DNA of 64,000 bases from Kiloniellales bacterium (GTDB lineage Bacteria; Pseudomonadota; Alphaproteobacteria; Kiloniellales; JAKSBE01), in contig JASJBF010000026.1 in the NCBI GenBank assembly GCA_030066685.1, positions 62,001 through 126,000 on the forward strand, read 5' to 3'. How positions within the stretch are numbered: position 1 is the stretch's first letter; every line of letters begins with the position of its first letter. The translations under genes were made by a program, and so were the position numbers. Below the pieces are notes generated by a model that ran no database searches, was not told the DNA's origin, and saw only the letters and a list, made by a program, of their open reading frames with translations. Of the stretch, positions 25,204 to 35,130 are shown one piece after another.

Positions 25204-25644
25204 GTGAGCTTTCTTCCCTTCCAGACCCTGTACTTCGAGGACCTGAGCCTGGGCATGACCGAGACCTATCCGAAGACGGTCAAGTCCTCGGACGTGGTCG
25301 GCTTCGCGGAGATCACGGGCGACCGCAACCCGATCCATCTCTCGGAGCACTTCGCGGCGAAGACGCCCTTCAAGGGCCGCATCGCCCACGGCCTCTACAC
25401 GGCCAGCCTGATCTCGGCGGTGATCGGCACCCGGCTGCCCGGGCCGGGCGCGATCTACATCTCGCAGACGCTGCGGTTCCTCGCGCCCGTGAAGATCGGG
25501 GATACGGTCGACGCCATCGTCGAGGTCGTCGAGCTGAACGGGGAAAGGCAAAGGGCCAGGCTGAGCTGTGCCTGCAAGGTCGGAAGCGAGGTCGTCCTGG
25601 AGGGCGAAGCCGTCGTCAAGGTCCCGCGGCGCCCCCAGGACTGA
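25204..25644 (+). CDS. MaoC-like (R)-specific hydratase
   Basis: A 146-residue hot-dog-fold enzyme. The hydratase-2 motif with catalytic Asp and His appears as AEITGDRNPIHLSEHFA (about 37-53), followed by GRIAHGLYTASLISAVIGT. It begins with GTG at 25204, behind a GTGAGG stretch. Family members hydrate trans-2-enoyl-CoA to (R)-3-hydroxyacyl-CoA, often for polyhydroxyalkanoate supply or fatty-acid side paths. It converges on pobA with 22 bases between the stops, so it is not part of that unit. The substrate is not determinable. Confidence 0.88.
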   Translation: MSFLPFQTLYFEDLSLGMTETYPKTVKSSDVVGFAEITGDRNPIHLSEHFAAKTPFKGRIAHGLYTASLISAVIGTRLPGPGAIYISQTLRFLAPVKIGDTVDAIVEVVELNGERQRARLSCACKVGSEVVLEGEAVVKVPRRPQD

Positions 25645-25666
25645 CGCCGGCCCGTCTCGGGCTCCC

Positions 25667-26998
<1,332 letters not shown>

Positions 26999-27030
26999 TG
27001 GTCGCGACCTCCGTTGCATCGTCAGCGCCC

Positions 27031-28419
27031 CTATCCCGACAGCAGCCGCGGGACCGCCAGCGCCAGGACCGGCAGGGCGAGCAGCAGGGCGACCCGCAGG
27101 ATCTCGACCGCGAAGAAGGGCATGACGCCCCGAAAGACCTGTCGCATGGTGGCGTTGTCGGCCAGGGTCGAGATGATGAAGACGTTGAGCCCGACCGGCG
27201 GCGTGATCAGCCCCAGCTCGACCACGATCAGGGCGAGGATGCCGAACCAGACCTTCAGCTCCTCGCTGCTCAGGCCGTAGGCGGCGGTTGCGGCGGTCGC
27301 GTAGTCGCCGCCGTTGAGGTCGATCAGCACCGGCCAGAAGAAGGGCACTACGACCAGGATCATCGCGAGCGACTCCATGAAGCAGCCGAGCACGATCAGC
27401 AACGCCAGCATGGCGATCAGCACCAGCCAGGGATCGAGCCCGCTGCTTGCGGCCCAGCTCGCCAGGGCACTGGGCAGGCCGGCGCGGCTGAAGAAGCCCT
27501 TCAGGACCTCGGCGCCGAAGAGGATGAAGTAGATCATCCCGGCAGTGACCGCGGTATCGAGCAGCGACTGCCTGATGCCCTGGCCGGTCAGGCCCTCGCC
27601 GCGCAGGCGAAGCAGCAGGCCGTAGGCCAGGACCGCGAAGACCCCGACCCCGGCCGCTGGCGTCGGCGTGAAGAGCCCGGCGCCGAGGCCCAGGATGATC
27701 GCGCCGAAGATCGCCACCACCGGGATCAGCCGCAGGACCGCCCGGCGCCGGTCTGCCGCCTCAAGCGGCGGGGCCGGCGGCGCGGCCTCGGGGCGCAGGC
27801 GCACCAGGACCGCGATCACCGCCATGAAGAAGCCGACCGCGATCAGGCCTGGCAGCAGGGCGGCCTGGAACATCTCGATGATCGAGGCCTCGACGATGAT
27901 CGCGTAGACCACCAGCGCCACCGAGGGCGGGATCAGGATTCCCAGGGTGCCGCCGGCGGCCAGGGTCCCGGTTGCCAGCCGCGGCGCGTAGCCCATGCGC
28001 TTGAGCTCGGGCAGCGCGACCCGGCCCATGGTCGCGGCGGTCGCGAGCGAGGAGCCGCAGACCGCGCCGAAGCCGGCGCAGGCGCCGATCGCCGCCATGG
28101 CCGCGCCGCCGCGGAAGCGGCCGATCAGGGCGTTGACTCCCTGGAAGAGGTCGCGGCTGAGGTTGGCGTGGGACGCGAGAAATCCCATCAGCACGAAGAG
28201 CGGCACCACGGAAAGCTCGTAGTTGGCGACGCTATTCCAAAGCAGGGTCTTGTACTGCTTCAGGTAGGGCTCGAAGCGCAGGTAGGGCAGTGCCAGGCTG
28301 AGGGCGTAGTTGCCGGCGATGCCGACCCCGATCATCGCCAGGCCGACCGGGACCCGCAGCGCGAGCAGGCCGAACAGGAGGACCAGCCCGGCCAGGCCGA
28401 TCAGCTCACGCTCGCCCAA
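27031..28419 (-). CDS. TRAP transporter large permease (DctM type)
   Basis: A 462-residue inner-membrane protein with about twelve hydrophobic segments, the ion-coupled transport subunit of a tripartite TRAP system. Family blocks include FGAVCGSSLATAATMGRVAL, TLAAGGTLGILIPPSVALVV and LGLITPPVGLNVFIISTLAD. The start (TTG at 28419) overlaps the dctQ stop by 14 bases. With the small permease and the binding protein it should import an organic acid. Its position between pcaQ and pobA suggests 4-hydroxybenzoate or protocatechuate. Confidence 0.9.
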   Translation of the reverse strand: MGERELIGLAGLVLLFGLLALRVPVGLAMIGVGIAGNYALSLALPYLRFEPYLKQYKTLLWNSVANYELSVVPLFVLMGFLASHANLSRDLFQGVNALIGRFRGGAAMAAIGACAGFGAVCGSSLATAATMGRVALPELKRMGYAPRLATGTLAAGGTLGILIPPSVALVVYAIIVEASIIEMFQAALLPGLIAVGFFMAVIAVLVRLRPEAAPPAPPLEAADRRRAVLRLIPVVAIFGAIILGLGAGLFTPTPAAGVGVFAVLAYGLLLRLRGEGLTGQGIRQSLLDTAVTAGMIYFILFGAEVLKGFFSRAGLPSALASWAASSGLDPWLVLIAMLALLIVLGCFMESLAMILVVVPFFWPVLIDLNGGDYATAATAAYGLSSEELKVWFGILALIVVELGLITPPVGLNVFIISTLADNATMRQVFRGVMPFFAVEILRVALLLALPVLALAVPRLLSG

Positions 28420-28945
28420 GGTCTTCCCCTTCGAAGGCCTGGAGACCGGCGACCGCTGCCCAGAGCAGCAGCGAGGCGATGCCCGGCAGGTAGAAGGGCC
28501 ACTCCGGCCAGCCGAGCACCCGCGACAGCGCGCCGTCGGCGCGGGTCTCCAGGAGGCCGAGCGTCATCCAGAAGGCGAGAAAGGCCGCCAGCGCCGCCAT
28601 GGCCAGCGCGATCGCCGCATCCAGCCTGCCCCGGACCCGCGGCGGCAGCCACTTGGCGAAGAGGTCGACCGCGACGTGGCCGCGGCGCAGCTGGCAGTAG
28701 GGCAGCAGCATGAGGGCGGCCGCCGAGATCGCCAGGCGCACGAAGTCCTCGTAGCCGGGCAGGCCCGAGACCGTCCCGCCGAACGCGCGCGCCAGGCGGT
28801 CCAGCGCGAAGGCGCCGGCGTTGGCCGTGGTCACCAGGACGATGGCCAGCAGCACCACCCCGCCGGTGATGGCCCAAGCGGCCGCGAGCTTTCCGACGAG
28901 GTCGCGCGTTCGATCCGTCCGTCGTTCACCGGAGCCGTCGTTCAT
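28406..28945 (-). CDS. TRAP transporter small permease (DctQ type)
   Basis: A 179-residue membrane protein with four hydrophobic helices (for example AWAITGGVVLLAIVLVTTAN near residue 25). It has the DctQ feature GHVAVDLFAKWLPPRVRGRL after the third helix start. It pairs with the large permease, whose start lies inside its last codons. The ATG at 28945 follows an AAAGGTGAG site located in an inverted repeat. Confidence 0.88.
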   Translation of the reverse strand: MNDGSGERRTDRTRDLVGKLAAAWAITGGVVLLAIVLVTTANAGAFALDRLARAFGGTVSGLPGYEDFVRLAISAAALMLLPYCQLRRGHVAVDLFAKWLPPRVRGRLDAAIALAMAALAAFLAFWMTLGLLETRADGALSRVLGWPEWPFYLPGIASLLLWAAVAGLQAFEGEDLGRA

Positions 28946-28952
28946 CGGGGCT

Positions 28953-29036
28953 CACCTTTCGACAGGGGGCGCAGCCCGGCGCTACGCGCGGGTGAGGCGG
29001 ACACCACGCTCCTCACCCTGAGCCTGTCGAAGGGTG
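28953..29036. repeat. Inverted repeat with TTTCGACAGG/CCTGTCGAA arms
   Basis: CACCTTTCGACAGG at the left and CCTGTCGAAGGGTG at the right form an outer stem around a GC-rich interior. The right half, CTCACCCTGAGCCTGTCGAA, resembles a short palindrome common between genes in alphaproteobacteria. It fills the gap between dctP and dctQ. Confidence 0.65.
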
Positions 29037-29074
29037 AGGGGGCCAGGAAGCGCGAAGGCAGCTTGCTCTCGAGG

Positions 29075-30106
29075 CTACTTCGCGCCGCGCTTGGCGACCG
29101 CCGCGCGGGCCGCCTCGACCAGGGCCTCGCCGTCGATGCCGTTGTCCCGGGCCTCCTTGATCCAGCGGTCGACGACCTGGGCGCCGAGCGCGTCGAAGCC
29201 GGCCTTGGCGTCGGCGTCCAGGGCGACGACCTCGCCGCCGGACTTGGCCTGGGCGGCCTTGCCGGGGGCCTCGACCCCGTCCCAGATGCCGCCGATCTCG
29301 CCGGCGATGGCGGCGCCGGAGTTGGCGTCGATCACCTTCTTCAGGTCTTCCGGCAGGGCCTCGTAGCGCTCCTTGTTCATGGCGTAGAGGAAGACCGAGG
29401 TGCCGAAGCGCGAGCCGTCGCCGCCCTCGACCGAATAGTTGGTCAGCTCCTGCAGCTTCAGCGGCAGGACGATCTCGAAGGGCACCAGGGCGCCGTCGAC
29501 CGTGCCCTTGGACAGCGCCTCGGGCAGGGCGGGCACCGGCATGCCGACCGGCTCGGCGCCCCAGGCCTCGATCATCCAGGCGCCGGTCCGCGAGGGCGTG
29601 CGCAACTTCAGGCCCTTGACCTCGTCCACCGAGCGGACCGCCTTGTCGCGCAGGTGCAGCGCGTTGCCGGCGTGGACGTGGACCAGGATCGGCTTGAGGT
29701 CGGCGTAGTCGGCGGCGATCAGGGCGAAGTTGTCCTGGATCGCCAGGGTGGTGGCCCGGGCGCTGCCCTTGTGCACGGTCGGCAGCTCGAAGACCTCGGA
29801 GCGCGGGAAGACCCCGGGCGTGTAGCCGATCAGGGTCCAGACGATGTCGGCCGCGCCGTCGCGCACCTGGCGGTAGAGCTCAGGCGGCTTGCCGCCCATC
29901 GACATCGAGGGGAAGACCTCGACCTTGATCCGGCCCTTGGACTGCTCTTCGACACGCTTCGCCCAGGGGACGATGAACTTGGCGTGGGCCGGCGACTTCG
30001 GGCTCAGGAAGTGGTGCACGGTCAGCGTGATCTCGGCGGCCTGGGCCGGGACGCTGGCTGCCGCCACGGCCAGAGCGGCAGCGCAAAAACGGGTGATCGC
30101 GTTCAT
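29075..30106 (-). CDS. TRAP transporter substrate-binding protein (DctP type)
   Basis: A 343-residue periplasmic protein. The second of two nearby ATGs (30106) is preferred because GGGGAGG lies seven bases ahead of it; the first ATG abuts that site. A signal peptide (MNAITRFCAAALAVAAASVP) ends near AQAAE. The mature protein has the DctP fold motifs, including LKLRTPSRTGAWMIEAWGAE with the Arg that usually binds the ligand carboxylate. The ligand is inferred to be an aromatic acid from the pcaQ/pobA setting. GGTTAT elements upstream may be PcaQ sites. Confidence 0.9.
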   Translation of the reverse strand: MNAITRFCAAALAVAAASVPAQAAEITLTVHHFLSPKSPAHAKFIVPWAKRVEEQSKGRIKVEVFPSMSMGGKPPELYRQVRDGAADIVWTLIGYTPGVFPRSEVFELPTVHKGSARATTLAIQDNFALIAADYADLKPILVHVHAGNALHLRDKAVRSVDEVKGLKLRTPSRTGAWMIEAWGAEPVGMPVPALPEALSKGTVDGALVPFEIVLPLKLQELTNYSVEGGDGSRFGTSVFLYAMNKERYEALPEDLKKVIDANSGAAIAGEIGGIWDGVEAPGKAAQAKSGGEVVALDADAKAGFDALGAQVVDRWIKEARDNGIDGEALVEAARAAVAKRGAK

Positions 30107-30191
30107 GGACATCCTCCCCTTCGGAACCTCGGGTCTTCTTGGTGCTCGGGTGTTCGGGACCCTTTCACCCGGAAGTATGAAAGTCGGTTTC

Positions 30192-30239
30192 GGTTATGAG
30201 AAATGAATTCTTCGGTGCTTTCCATGTCGCTCCGGTTAT
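30192..30239 (-). promoter_or_regulatory. Two ATAACC half-sites upstream of the TRAP operon (candidate PcaQ sites)
   Basis: On the minus strand CATAACCGAAAC (GGTTAT at 30192-30197 on plus) and CATAACCGGAGC (GGTTAT at 30234-30239) lie 42 bases apart in the same orientation, ahead of dctP. The second overlaps the pcaQ stop codon. They match the ATAACC half-site reported for PcaQ in rhizobia and are near-copies of the site upstream of pcaQ/pcaD. Direct repeats rather than a dyad make this uncertain. Confidence 0.4.
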
Positions 30240-31210
30240 GACGCGACCGCCGCGGCGGCCCGCTCGGCGGCGACGTCCCGGACCGCCTGCATCAGCATCT
30301 GGGTCGCCAGGCCGGGCGGCACGTCGGCCCGGACCGTCAGGCCGACCGGCCCGCTGGTGGTCGGGTCGCCGGCGAAGGGCAGGGCGACCAGCAGGCCGTC
30401 CGCCAGGTCGTCGGCGACCACGCCCTGGGAGATGATCCAGACCGCGTCCGAGGTCCGGGTGTAGCTGCGCCCGAAGGCCATGGACACGGTCTCGATGCGG
30501 TCGGGCAGGGCGCCGACCCCCTGGGCGATCAGCAGGCGGTCGACATAGGGCCGGATGATCGAGCCCTCGATCGGCATCAGCACCGTGAAGTCGCGGATTC
30601 GCCCCAGCTCGAAACCGCCGCCGTCGAGCAGGGGATGGCCGGGCCGGACCACCAGGCGGACCGGCTCGGAATAGAGGGTCTCGAAGGCCAGGCCGGTCAT
30701 CAGCGCCGGCTCGGCCAGGCGCCCGACCACCAGGTCCAGCTCGCCGACCCTGAGCTGCGCCAGCAGCACGCTGTTCTGGCCGGTCACGACCCGGACCGTG
30801 GTCTCGACGCCGTCGGCCTTGAAGGCCTGGATCGCCGCCGGCATGACCCGGGCGGCGACGGTCGGCAGGGCACCCACGGTGATCGCGAAGCCGCCCTTGG
30901 CCCGGGCCTGGGCGATGCTGTCGACGCCCTGGCGCAGGGCGGTGACGCTGGCCCCGGCGTAGCGCAGAAAGACCTCGCCGAAGCGGGTCAAGGTGACGCC
31001 CCGCTTGCTGCGGTCGAAGAGCCGCACGTCCAGGGTCGCCTCCAGCTCGCGCAGGGTCTTGGAGACCGCGGGCTGGGTCACCGCCAGGGCGTCGGCCGCC
31101 TTGACCACGCTCTTCTGCCGCGCGACCTCCAGGAAGCACTGCAGGTGCCGGAACTTGATCCGCTGGACCATCACCGGACCGCCGCCGGCCGGTCGCGTCT
31201 CGGGCAGCAT
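30236..31210 (-). CDS. pcaQ: LysR-type regulator of the pca operon
   Basis: A 324-residue LysR-family activator. The winged helix-turn-helix is [20 protein letters not shown] followed by [20 protein letters not shown], very like PcaQ of rhizobia. ATG 31210 is chosen for its GGGGGA ribosome-binding site; a start at 31171 ([10 protein letters not shown]) is the alternative. The C-terminal domain would bind a co-inducer, which for PcaQ is known to be beta-carboxy-cis,cis-muconate or gamma-carboxymuconolactone. It is divergent from pcaDCHGB, as in rhizobia, and precedes the TRAP operon on its own strand. Confidence 0.88.
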   Translation of the reverse strand: MLPETRPAGGGPVMVQRIKFRHLQCFLEVARQKSVVKAADALAVTQPAVSKTLRELEATLDVRLFDRSKRGVTLTRFGEVFLRYAGASVTALRQGVDSIAQARAKGGFAITVGALPTVAARVMPAAIQAFKADGVETTVRVVTGQNSVLLAQLRVGELDLVVGRLAEPALMTGLAFETLYSEPVRLVVRPGHPLLDGGGFELGRIRDFTVLMPIEGSIIRPYVDRLLIAQGVGALPDRIETVSMAFGRSYTRTSDAVWIISQGVVADDLADGLLVALPFAGDPTTSGPVGLTVRADVPPGLATQMLMQAVRDVAAERAAAAVAS

Positions 31211-31222
31211 GCATTCCCCCAG

Positions 31223-31260
31223 GGTTATCCGTCCCGCCTTCTTTCTCATTTTACATAACC
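31223..31260. promoter_or_regulatory. GGTTAT-N26-ATAACC in the pcaQ-pcaD divergent region (candidate PcaQ operator)
   Basis: GGTTAT at 31223-31228 and ATAACC at 31255-31260 form a wide dyad in the 221-base pcaQ-pcaD intergenic region. PcaQ in Sinorhizobium is described as binding ATAACC-N4-GGTTAA, so the half-sites match but spacing and order differ. The segment CATAACCGGAAC recurs nearly unchanged ahead of the TRAP operon, which supports a shared regulator. Confidence 0.45.
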
Positions 31261-31311
31261 GGAACTGCGGTCCAAGCTGATGGCCGAAGCCGGGCTCGCG
31301 GTCCCTTCCAG

Positions 31312-31390
31312 CTGTCATTGCCGGGCTTGACCCGGCAATCCATCGAGCCACCGGCACCATGGATGCCCGGATCAAGTCCGGGCATGACAG
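31312..31390. repeat. Intergenic palindromic repeat family A, copy 2
   Basis: CTGTCATTGCCGGGCTTGAC at the left and CCGGATCAAGTCCGGGCATG at the right, with the ATCCAT/ATGGAT centre, match the element at 8246-8323. It lies just upstream of pcaD, between the candidate PcaQ operator and the gene, so it would be in the transcript leader. Confidence 0.8.
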
Positions 31391-31431
31391 AGGAGTTGGC
31401 GGCTCAGGACCGAGAGGGAGGAGAAAACGCG

Positions 31432-32226
31432 ATGCGCTTCGCCAGGGTGAACGACGTGGTGCTGCACCACGCGGTCGAGGGGCCGCCGGACGCGCCGACC
31501 GTGGTCTTCTCCAACTCCCTGGGCACCGACTTCCGGGTCTGGGACCCGCTGCTTGCCCACTTCGGCCAGGGCCTGCGCCGGGTCCGCTACGACAAGCGCG
31601 GCCACGGCCTGTCCCAGGCCCGGCCCGCGCCCTACGTGATGAGCGATCACGTCGGCGACCTGGCGGCCCTGCTCGACCACCTCGGGATCGAGTCGGCGGT
31701 GATCGTGGGGCTGTCGGTCGGCGGCATCATCGCCCAGGGCCTCTCGGCCCTGCGCCGCGAGCGGATCCGCGGCCTGGTGCTCTGCGACACCGCCCACGTG
31801 ATCGGTCCGGCGGAGATGTGGGACCAGCGCATCGCGGCCATCGAGGCCGGCGGCATCGAGTCCTTGGCCGACGCGGTCATGGAACGCTGGTTCTCGGAGG
31901 CCTTCCGCCGGGACAGGCCGGAGGAGCTGGCCGGCTGGCGCAACATGCTGGTCCGCACCCCGGTCGAGGGCTACCTCGGCACCGCGGCGGCGATCCGCGA
32001 TTCCGACATGACCGCGCAGGCCCAGGCGATCCGCGTGCCGACCCTCTGCGTCGGCGGCTCCGAGGACGGCGCGACCCCGCCCGAGCTGGTCGGCGCCCTG
32101 GCCGCGCTGATCCCGGGCGCGCGCTTCGAGGTCATCGAGGGCGCCGGGCACCTGCCCGGCGTCGAGGCGCCGGAGACCCTGGCCGGCCTGATGAAAGACT
32201 TTTTCGCGGAGGCCGGCCTTGCCTGA
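31432..32226 (+). CDS. pcaD: 3-oxoadipate enol-lactonase
   Basis: A 264-residue alpha/beta hydrolase. The nucleophile elbow is GLSVGG (Ser at about 97), the acid is Asp in GSEDGATPP, and the His is in GAGHLPGVE near residue 242. [19 protein letters not shown] is typical of PcaD. It hydrolyses beta-ketoadipate enol-lactone to beta-ketoadipate. The start at 31432 is preceded by GGGAGGAG. It is first in the pcaDCHGB-type operon, and its end overlaps the pcaC start. Confidence 0.92.
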   Translation: MRFARVNDVVLHHAVEGPPDAPTVVFSNSLGTDFRVWDPLLAHFGQGLRRVRYDKRGHGLSQARPAPYVMSDHVGDLAALLDHLGIESAVIVGLSVGGIIAQGLSALRRERIRGLVLCDTAHVIGPAEMWDQRIAAIEAGGIESLADAVMERWFSEAFRRDRPEELAGWRNMLVRTPVEGYLGTAAAIRDSDMTAQAQAIRVPTLCVGGSEDGATPPELVGALAALIPGARFEVIEGAGHLPGVEAPETLAGLMKDFFAEAGLA

Positions 32227-32602
32227 AGACCGCCACCAGACCGGGATGCTGACCCGCCGCGCGGTCCTGGGCGACGCCCATGTCGACCGGGCCGAGGCGA
32301 AGACGACCGACTTCAACGCCGACTTTCAGCAGTTCATCACGGAGGGCGCCTGGGGTTCGCTCTGGTCGCGGCCCGGCCTCACCCGGCGCGAGCGCAGCCT
32401 CTTGACTATCGCGCTGCTGGCCGCCCTGGGCCACGACGAGGAGCTGGCGCTGCACGTCCGCGCGACCCGCAACACCGGCGCCAGCCCCGAGGACATCAAG
32501 GAGGCCCTGCTGCACGTGGCGGTCTACGCCGGGGTGCCGGCGGCCAACCGTGCCTTCGCCGTCGCCGCCGAGGCGCTGGAGGAGCAGGGAGAGGTGGGAT
32601 GA
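32219..32602 (+). CDS. pcaC: 4-carboxymuconolactone decarboxylase
   Basis: A 127-residue member of the CMD family. GDAHVDRAEAKTTDFNADFQ, SRPGLTRRERSLLTIALLAA and EDIKEALLHVAVYAGVPAAN are the family blocks with the catalytic Glu/His residues. It decarboxylates gamma-carboxymuconolactone to the enol-lactone used by PcaD. A TTG start at 32219 behind GGAGG is chosen; an ATG at 32246 (MLTRRAVLG) is the alternative. It overlaps both pcaD and pcaH by a few bases. Confidence 0.92.
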   Translation: MPEDRHQTGMLTRRAVLGDAHVDRAEAKTTDFNADFQQFITEGAWGSLWSRPGLTRRERSLLTIALLAALGHDEELALHVRATRNTGASPEDIKEALLHVAVYAGVPAANRAFAVAAEALEEQGEVG

Positions 32603-33306
32603 GCGACCGGGCTCCCTTCAAGCCGCGGGACTGGGGCAGCCACCCGCCCTACCGCTATCCCGACTACAAGTCGACCGCCCTGCGCGCGCCGACCAAGCCC
32701 TTGGTTCCCCTGGCGCAGTCGCTCTCCGAGCTGACCGGCCCGGTCTTCGGCCACGACAGCCTCGGCCCTCTGGACCACGACCTGACCCGCAACGCCGCAA
32801 AGGACGGGGAGCCCCTGGGCGAGCGGATCATCGTCACCGGCCGGATCCTGGACGAGGACGGACGGGCGGTGCCGCAAACCCTGGTCGAGGTCTGGCAGGC
32901 CAACGCGGCCGGCCGCTACATCCACACCGTCGACCAGCACCCCGCGCCGCTCGACCCGAACTTCCTCGGCGCCGGGCGCTGCCTGACCGACGACGCGGGC
33001 CGCTACCGCTTCGTGACCGTCAAGCCGGGCGCCTATCCCTGGGGCAACCATCCCAATGCCTGGCGGCCCAACCACATCCACTTCTCGCTCTTCGGACCGA
33101 GCCTGGCGACCCGCCTGGTGACCCAGATGTACTTTCCCGGCGATCCGCTGCTCGACCTCGACCCGATCTTCCAGGGCACCCCGCCCGCGGCCCGCGACCG
33201 CCTGATCGCCGCCTTCTCGCTCGAGGTCACCGAGCCCGACTGGGCGCTCGGCTACAGCTTCGACATCGTCCTGCGCGGCCGCGCCGCCACGCCGATGGAG
33301 GGTTAG
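32599..33306 (+). CDS. pcaH: Protocatechuate 3,4-dioxygenase beta subunit
   Basis: A 235-residue intradiol dioxygenase subunit. The ferric iron ligands are visible: Tyr in NAAGRYIHT, Tyr in KPGAYPWGNHPNAW and two His in WRPNHIHFS. This is the catalytic iron-bearing chain, which cleaves protocatechuate between its hydroxyls to beta-carboxymuconate with PcaG. The start overlaps the pcaC stop. A family C repeat of about 108 bases separates it from pcaG, which is unusual because pcaH and pcaG normally abut. Confidence 0.94.
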   Translation: MSDRAPFKPRDWGSHPPYRYPDYKSTALRAPTKPLVPLAQSLSELTGPVFGHDSLGPLDHDLTRNAAKDGEPLGERIIVTGRILDEDGRAVPQTLVEVWQANAAGRYIHTVDQHPAPLDPNFLGAGRCLTDDAGRYRFVTVKPGAYPWGNHPNAWRPNHIHFSLFGPSLATRLVTQMYFPGDPLLDLDPIFQGTPPAARDRLIAAFSLEVTEPDWALGYSFDIVLRGRAATPMEG

Positions 33307-33334
33307 GTTCAGTGCTTTTCTGTGAATCTCCGGT

Positions 33335-33442
33335 GATCACCCCCTCCCCAACCCTCCCCCATCAAGGGGGAGGGAGTGAGTCGATGGCTAGCACCTCAGT
33401 CTTCCCTCCCCCCTTGTGGGGGAGGGTTAGGGTGGGGGGTGA
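33335..33442. repeat. Intergenic repeat family C, copy 2
   Basis: CCCTCCCCCATCAAGGGGGA and CCCTCCCCCCTTGTGGGGGA are the hairpin arms, enclosed by CACCCCCT and GGGGGGTG. The element is inserted between pcaH and pcaG inside one operon. Confidence 0.75.
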
Positions 33443-33494
33443 ATCACCGCCGCCACGGCGTGTTTCCCCGATCACCGACGGAGGCCTCTGACTC

Positions 33495-34082
33495 ATGCCC
33501 AAGCAGACGCCGTCGCAGACGGTCGGCCCCTACTTCGCCTACGGCCTGACGCCCGAGCAGTACGGCTACGCCTTCTCCAGCATCGCCGGCGGCGCCCTCA
33601 CGGCCGAGGCGGGCGACGGCGAGCGGATCCGGATCGAAGGCCGGGTGCTCGACGGCGCCGGCGAGGCGGTGAGCGATGCCCTGGTCGAGATCTGGCAGGC
33701 CGACGGCCAGGGCCGCTACGCCCATCCGGCCGACCCGCGCAGCTCCAACGCCCGCTTCCGCGGCTTCGGCCGGGTCGGCACCGGCACCGATCCGGAGCAG
33801 CGCTTCGTCTTCGAGACCGTCAAGCCGGGCCCCCTCGGCGACGGCCAGGCGCCGCACGTCAACCTCATGCTTTTCCTGCGCGGCCTGCTGTCCCACGCCT
33901 ACACCCGCATCTACTTTTCCGACGAGGCCGAGGCCAACGCGGCCGACCCGGTGCTCGCCGCGGTCTCGGCCGAGCGCCGCGCGACCCTGATCGCCGCCCG
34001 CGAGGAGACCGCGGGCACGCCGCTCTACCGCTTCGACATCCACCTTCAAGGCGACCGCGAGACGGTCTTCTTCGACGTGTGA
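33495..34082 (+). CDS. pcaG: Protocatechuate 3,4-dioxygenase alpha subunit
   Basis: A 195-residue alpha chain that pairs with PcaH. It begins TPSQTVGPYFAYGLTPEQYG, the standard PcaG start, and has ALVEIWQADGQGRYAHP and PHVNLMLFLRGLLSHAYTRI. It lacks the full iron-ligand set of the beta chain, as expected. A GGAGG site lies ten bases ahead of the ATG. Confidence 0.93.
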   Translation: MPKQTPSQTVGPYFAYGLTPEQYGYAFSSIAGGALTAEAGDGERIRIEGRVLDGAGEAVSDALVEIWQADGQGRYAHPADPRSSNARFRGFGRVGTGTDPEQRFVFETVKPGPLGDGQAPHVNLMLFLRGLLSHAYTRIYFSDEAEANAADPVLAAVSAERRATLIAAREETAGTPLYRFDIHLQGDRETVFFDV

Positions 34083-34120
34083 GTAGGATAAGCTAGTGCT
34101 TATTGGTCCGGGTCCAGGAG

Positions 34121-34243
34121 TCACCCCCACCCAACCCGCGCTCAGCGCCGCGCGTACGCGCCCCATCGAGGGGGAGGGCTCTTGCGGGCGGCCGTCGATA
34201 TCTTCCCCCTCCCCCTTGATGGGGGAGGGTGGGGTGGGGGTGA
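34121..34243. repeat. Intergenic repeat family C, copy 3
   Basis: It starts TCACCCCCACCCAACCC and ends GGGTGGGGTGGGGGTGA, with CCCCTCCCCCTTGATGGGGG as one internal hairpin. It lies between pcaG and the BKACE gene, again inside the pca operon. The interior GCGCCGCGCGTACGCGC palindrome differs from copy 2. Confidence 0.75.
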
Positions 34244-34284
34244 GAGCACGCCCGACGCAGTAAAGGACCGAAAACGAGACGACC

Positions 34285-35130
34285 ATGACCGAGCCCTGCA
34301 TCATCACCGTGGCGATCACCGGGTCGGTGCCGCGCAAGGAGGACAACCCGGCGGTGCCGATCTCGGTGCAGGAACAGATCGAGTCCACCCAGGAGGCCTT
34401 CGAGGCCGGCGCCAGCCTGGTCCACGTCCACGTCCGCAACGAGGACCAGACGCCCTCGTCGGACCCGGAGAAGTTCGGCGCCTTCCAGGAGGGCGTGCGC
34501 CGGCACTGCCCGGGCATGATCGTCCAGTTCTCGACCGGCGGCCGCGGCCGCGCCGCGGCGGCGCGCGGCGCCATGCTCCACCTCAAGCCCGACATGGCCT
34601 CGCTGGCGACCGGCTCGGTCAACTTCCCGAACATGATCTACGAGAACCCGCCGCAGCTGGTCGAGGATCTGGCCGCGACCATGCTGGCCGAGGGCATCAA
34701 GCCGGAGGTCGAGGTCTTCGACCTGGCCATGCTCTACACCGCCGCCGAAATGGCCGCGGCCGGACGCCTGAAGGCGCCGCTCCACGTCCAGTTCGTCTTC
34801 GGCCTCAGGAACGCCCTGCCGCCGCGCCGCGAGATTCTCGAGTTCGAGGTCGCCCAGCTCGCGGCCCTGGCGCCGGGCGCGACCTGGACCGCCGCCGCCA
34901 TCGGCCGCAGCCAGCTCGAGATGAACCACTGGGCGCTGGCGCTGGGCGGCCACTGCCGCACCGGGCTGGAGGACAACATCCGCTTCGACAAGTCCCGCCT
35001 GGCGGCCAGCAACGCCGAGCTGGTCGCCCGGGTCGCCGATCTCTGCGCCGACTACGGCCGCCACCCCGCGACGCCGGCCGAGGCGCGCGGGCTGCTGTCG
35101 CTGCCGCCGGCCCCACCAGAGAGCCCATGA
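34285..35130 (+). CDS. Beta-keto acid cleavage enzyme (BKACE, DUF849 family)
   Basis: A 281-residue TIM-barrel enzyme of the 3-keto-5-aminohexanoate cleavage family. It opens CIITVAITGSVPRKEDNPAV, has ASLVHVHVRNEDQTPSSDPE with the HxH metal site (about H48, H50), and ends with DYGRHPATPAEARGLL. Characterised members use zinc to swap a beta-keto acid and acetyl-CoA into acetoacetate and a new acyl-CoA. In a pca operon lacking pcaIJ/pcaF, the likely substrate is beta-ketoadipate, giving acetoacetate and succinyl-CoA. That substrate has been reported for some BKACE enzymes; here it is inferred from context. Its stop overlaps the pcaB start. Confidence 0.88.
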   Translation: MTEPCIITVAITGSVPRKEDNPAVPISVQEQIESTQEAFEAGASLVHVHVRNEDQTPSSDPEKFGAFQEGVRRHCPGMIVQFSTGGRGRAAAARGAMLHLKPDMASLATGSVNFPNMIYENPPQLVEDLAATMLAEGIKPEVEVFDLAMLYTAAEMAAAGRLKAPLHVQFVFGLRNALPPRREILEFEVAQLAALAPGATWTAAAIGRSQLEMNHWALALGGHCRTGLEDNIRFDKSRLAASNAELVARVADLCADYGRHPATPAEARGLLSLPPAPPESP

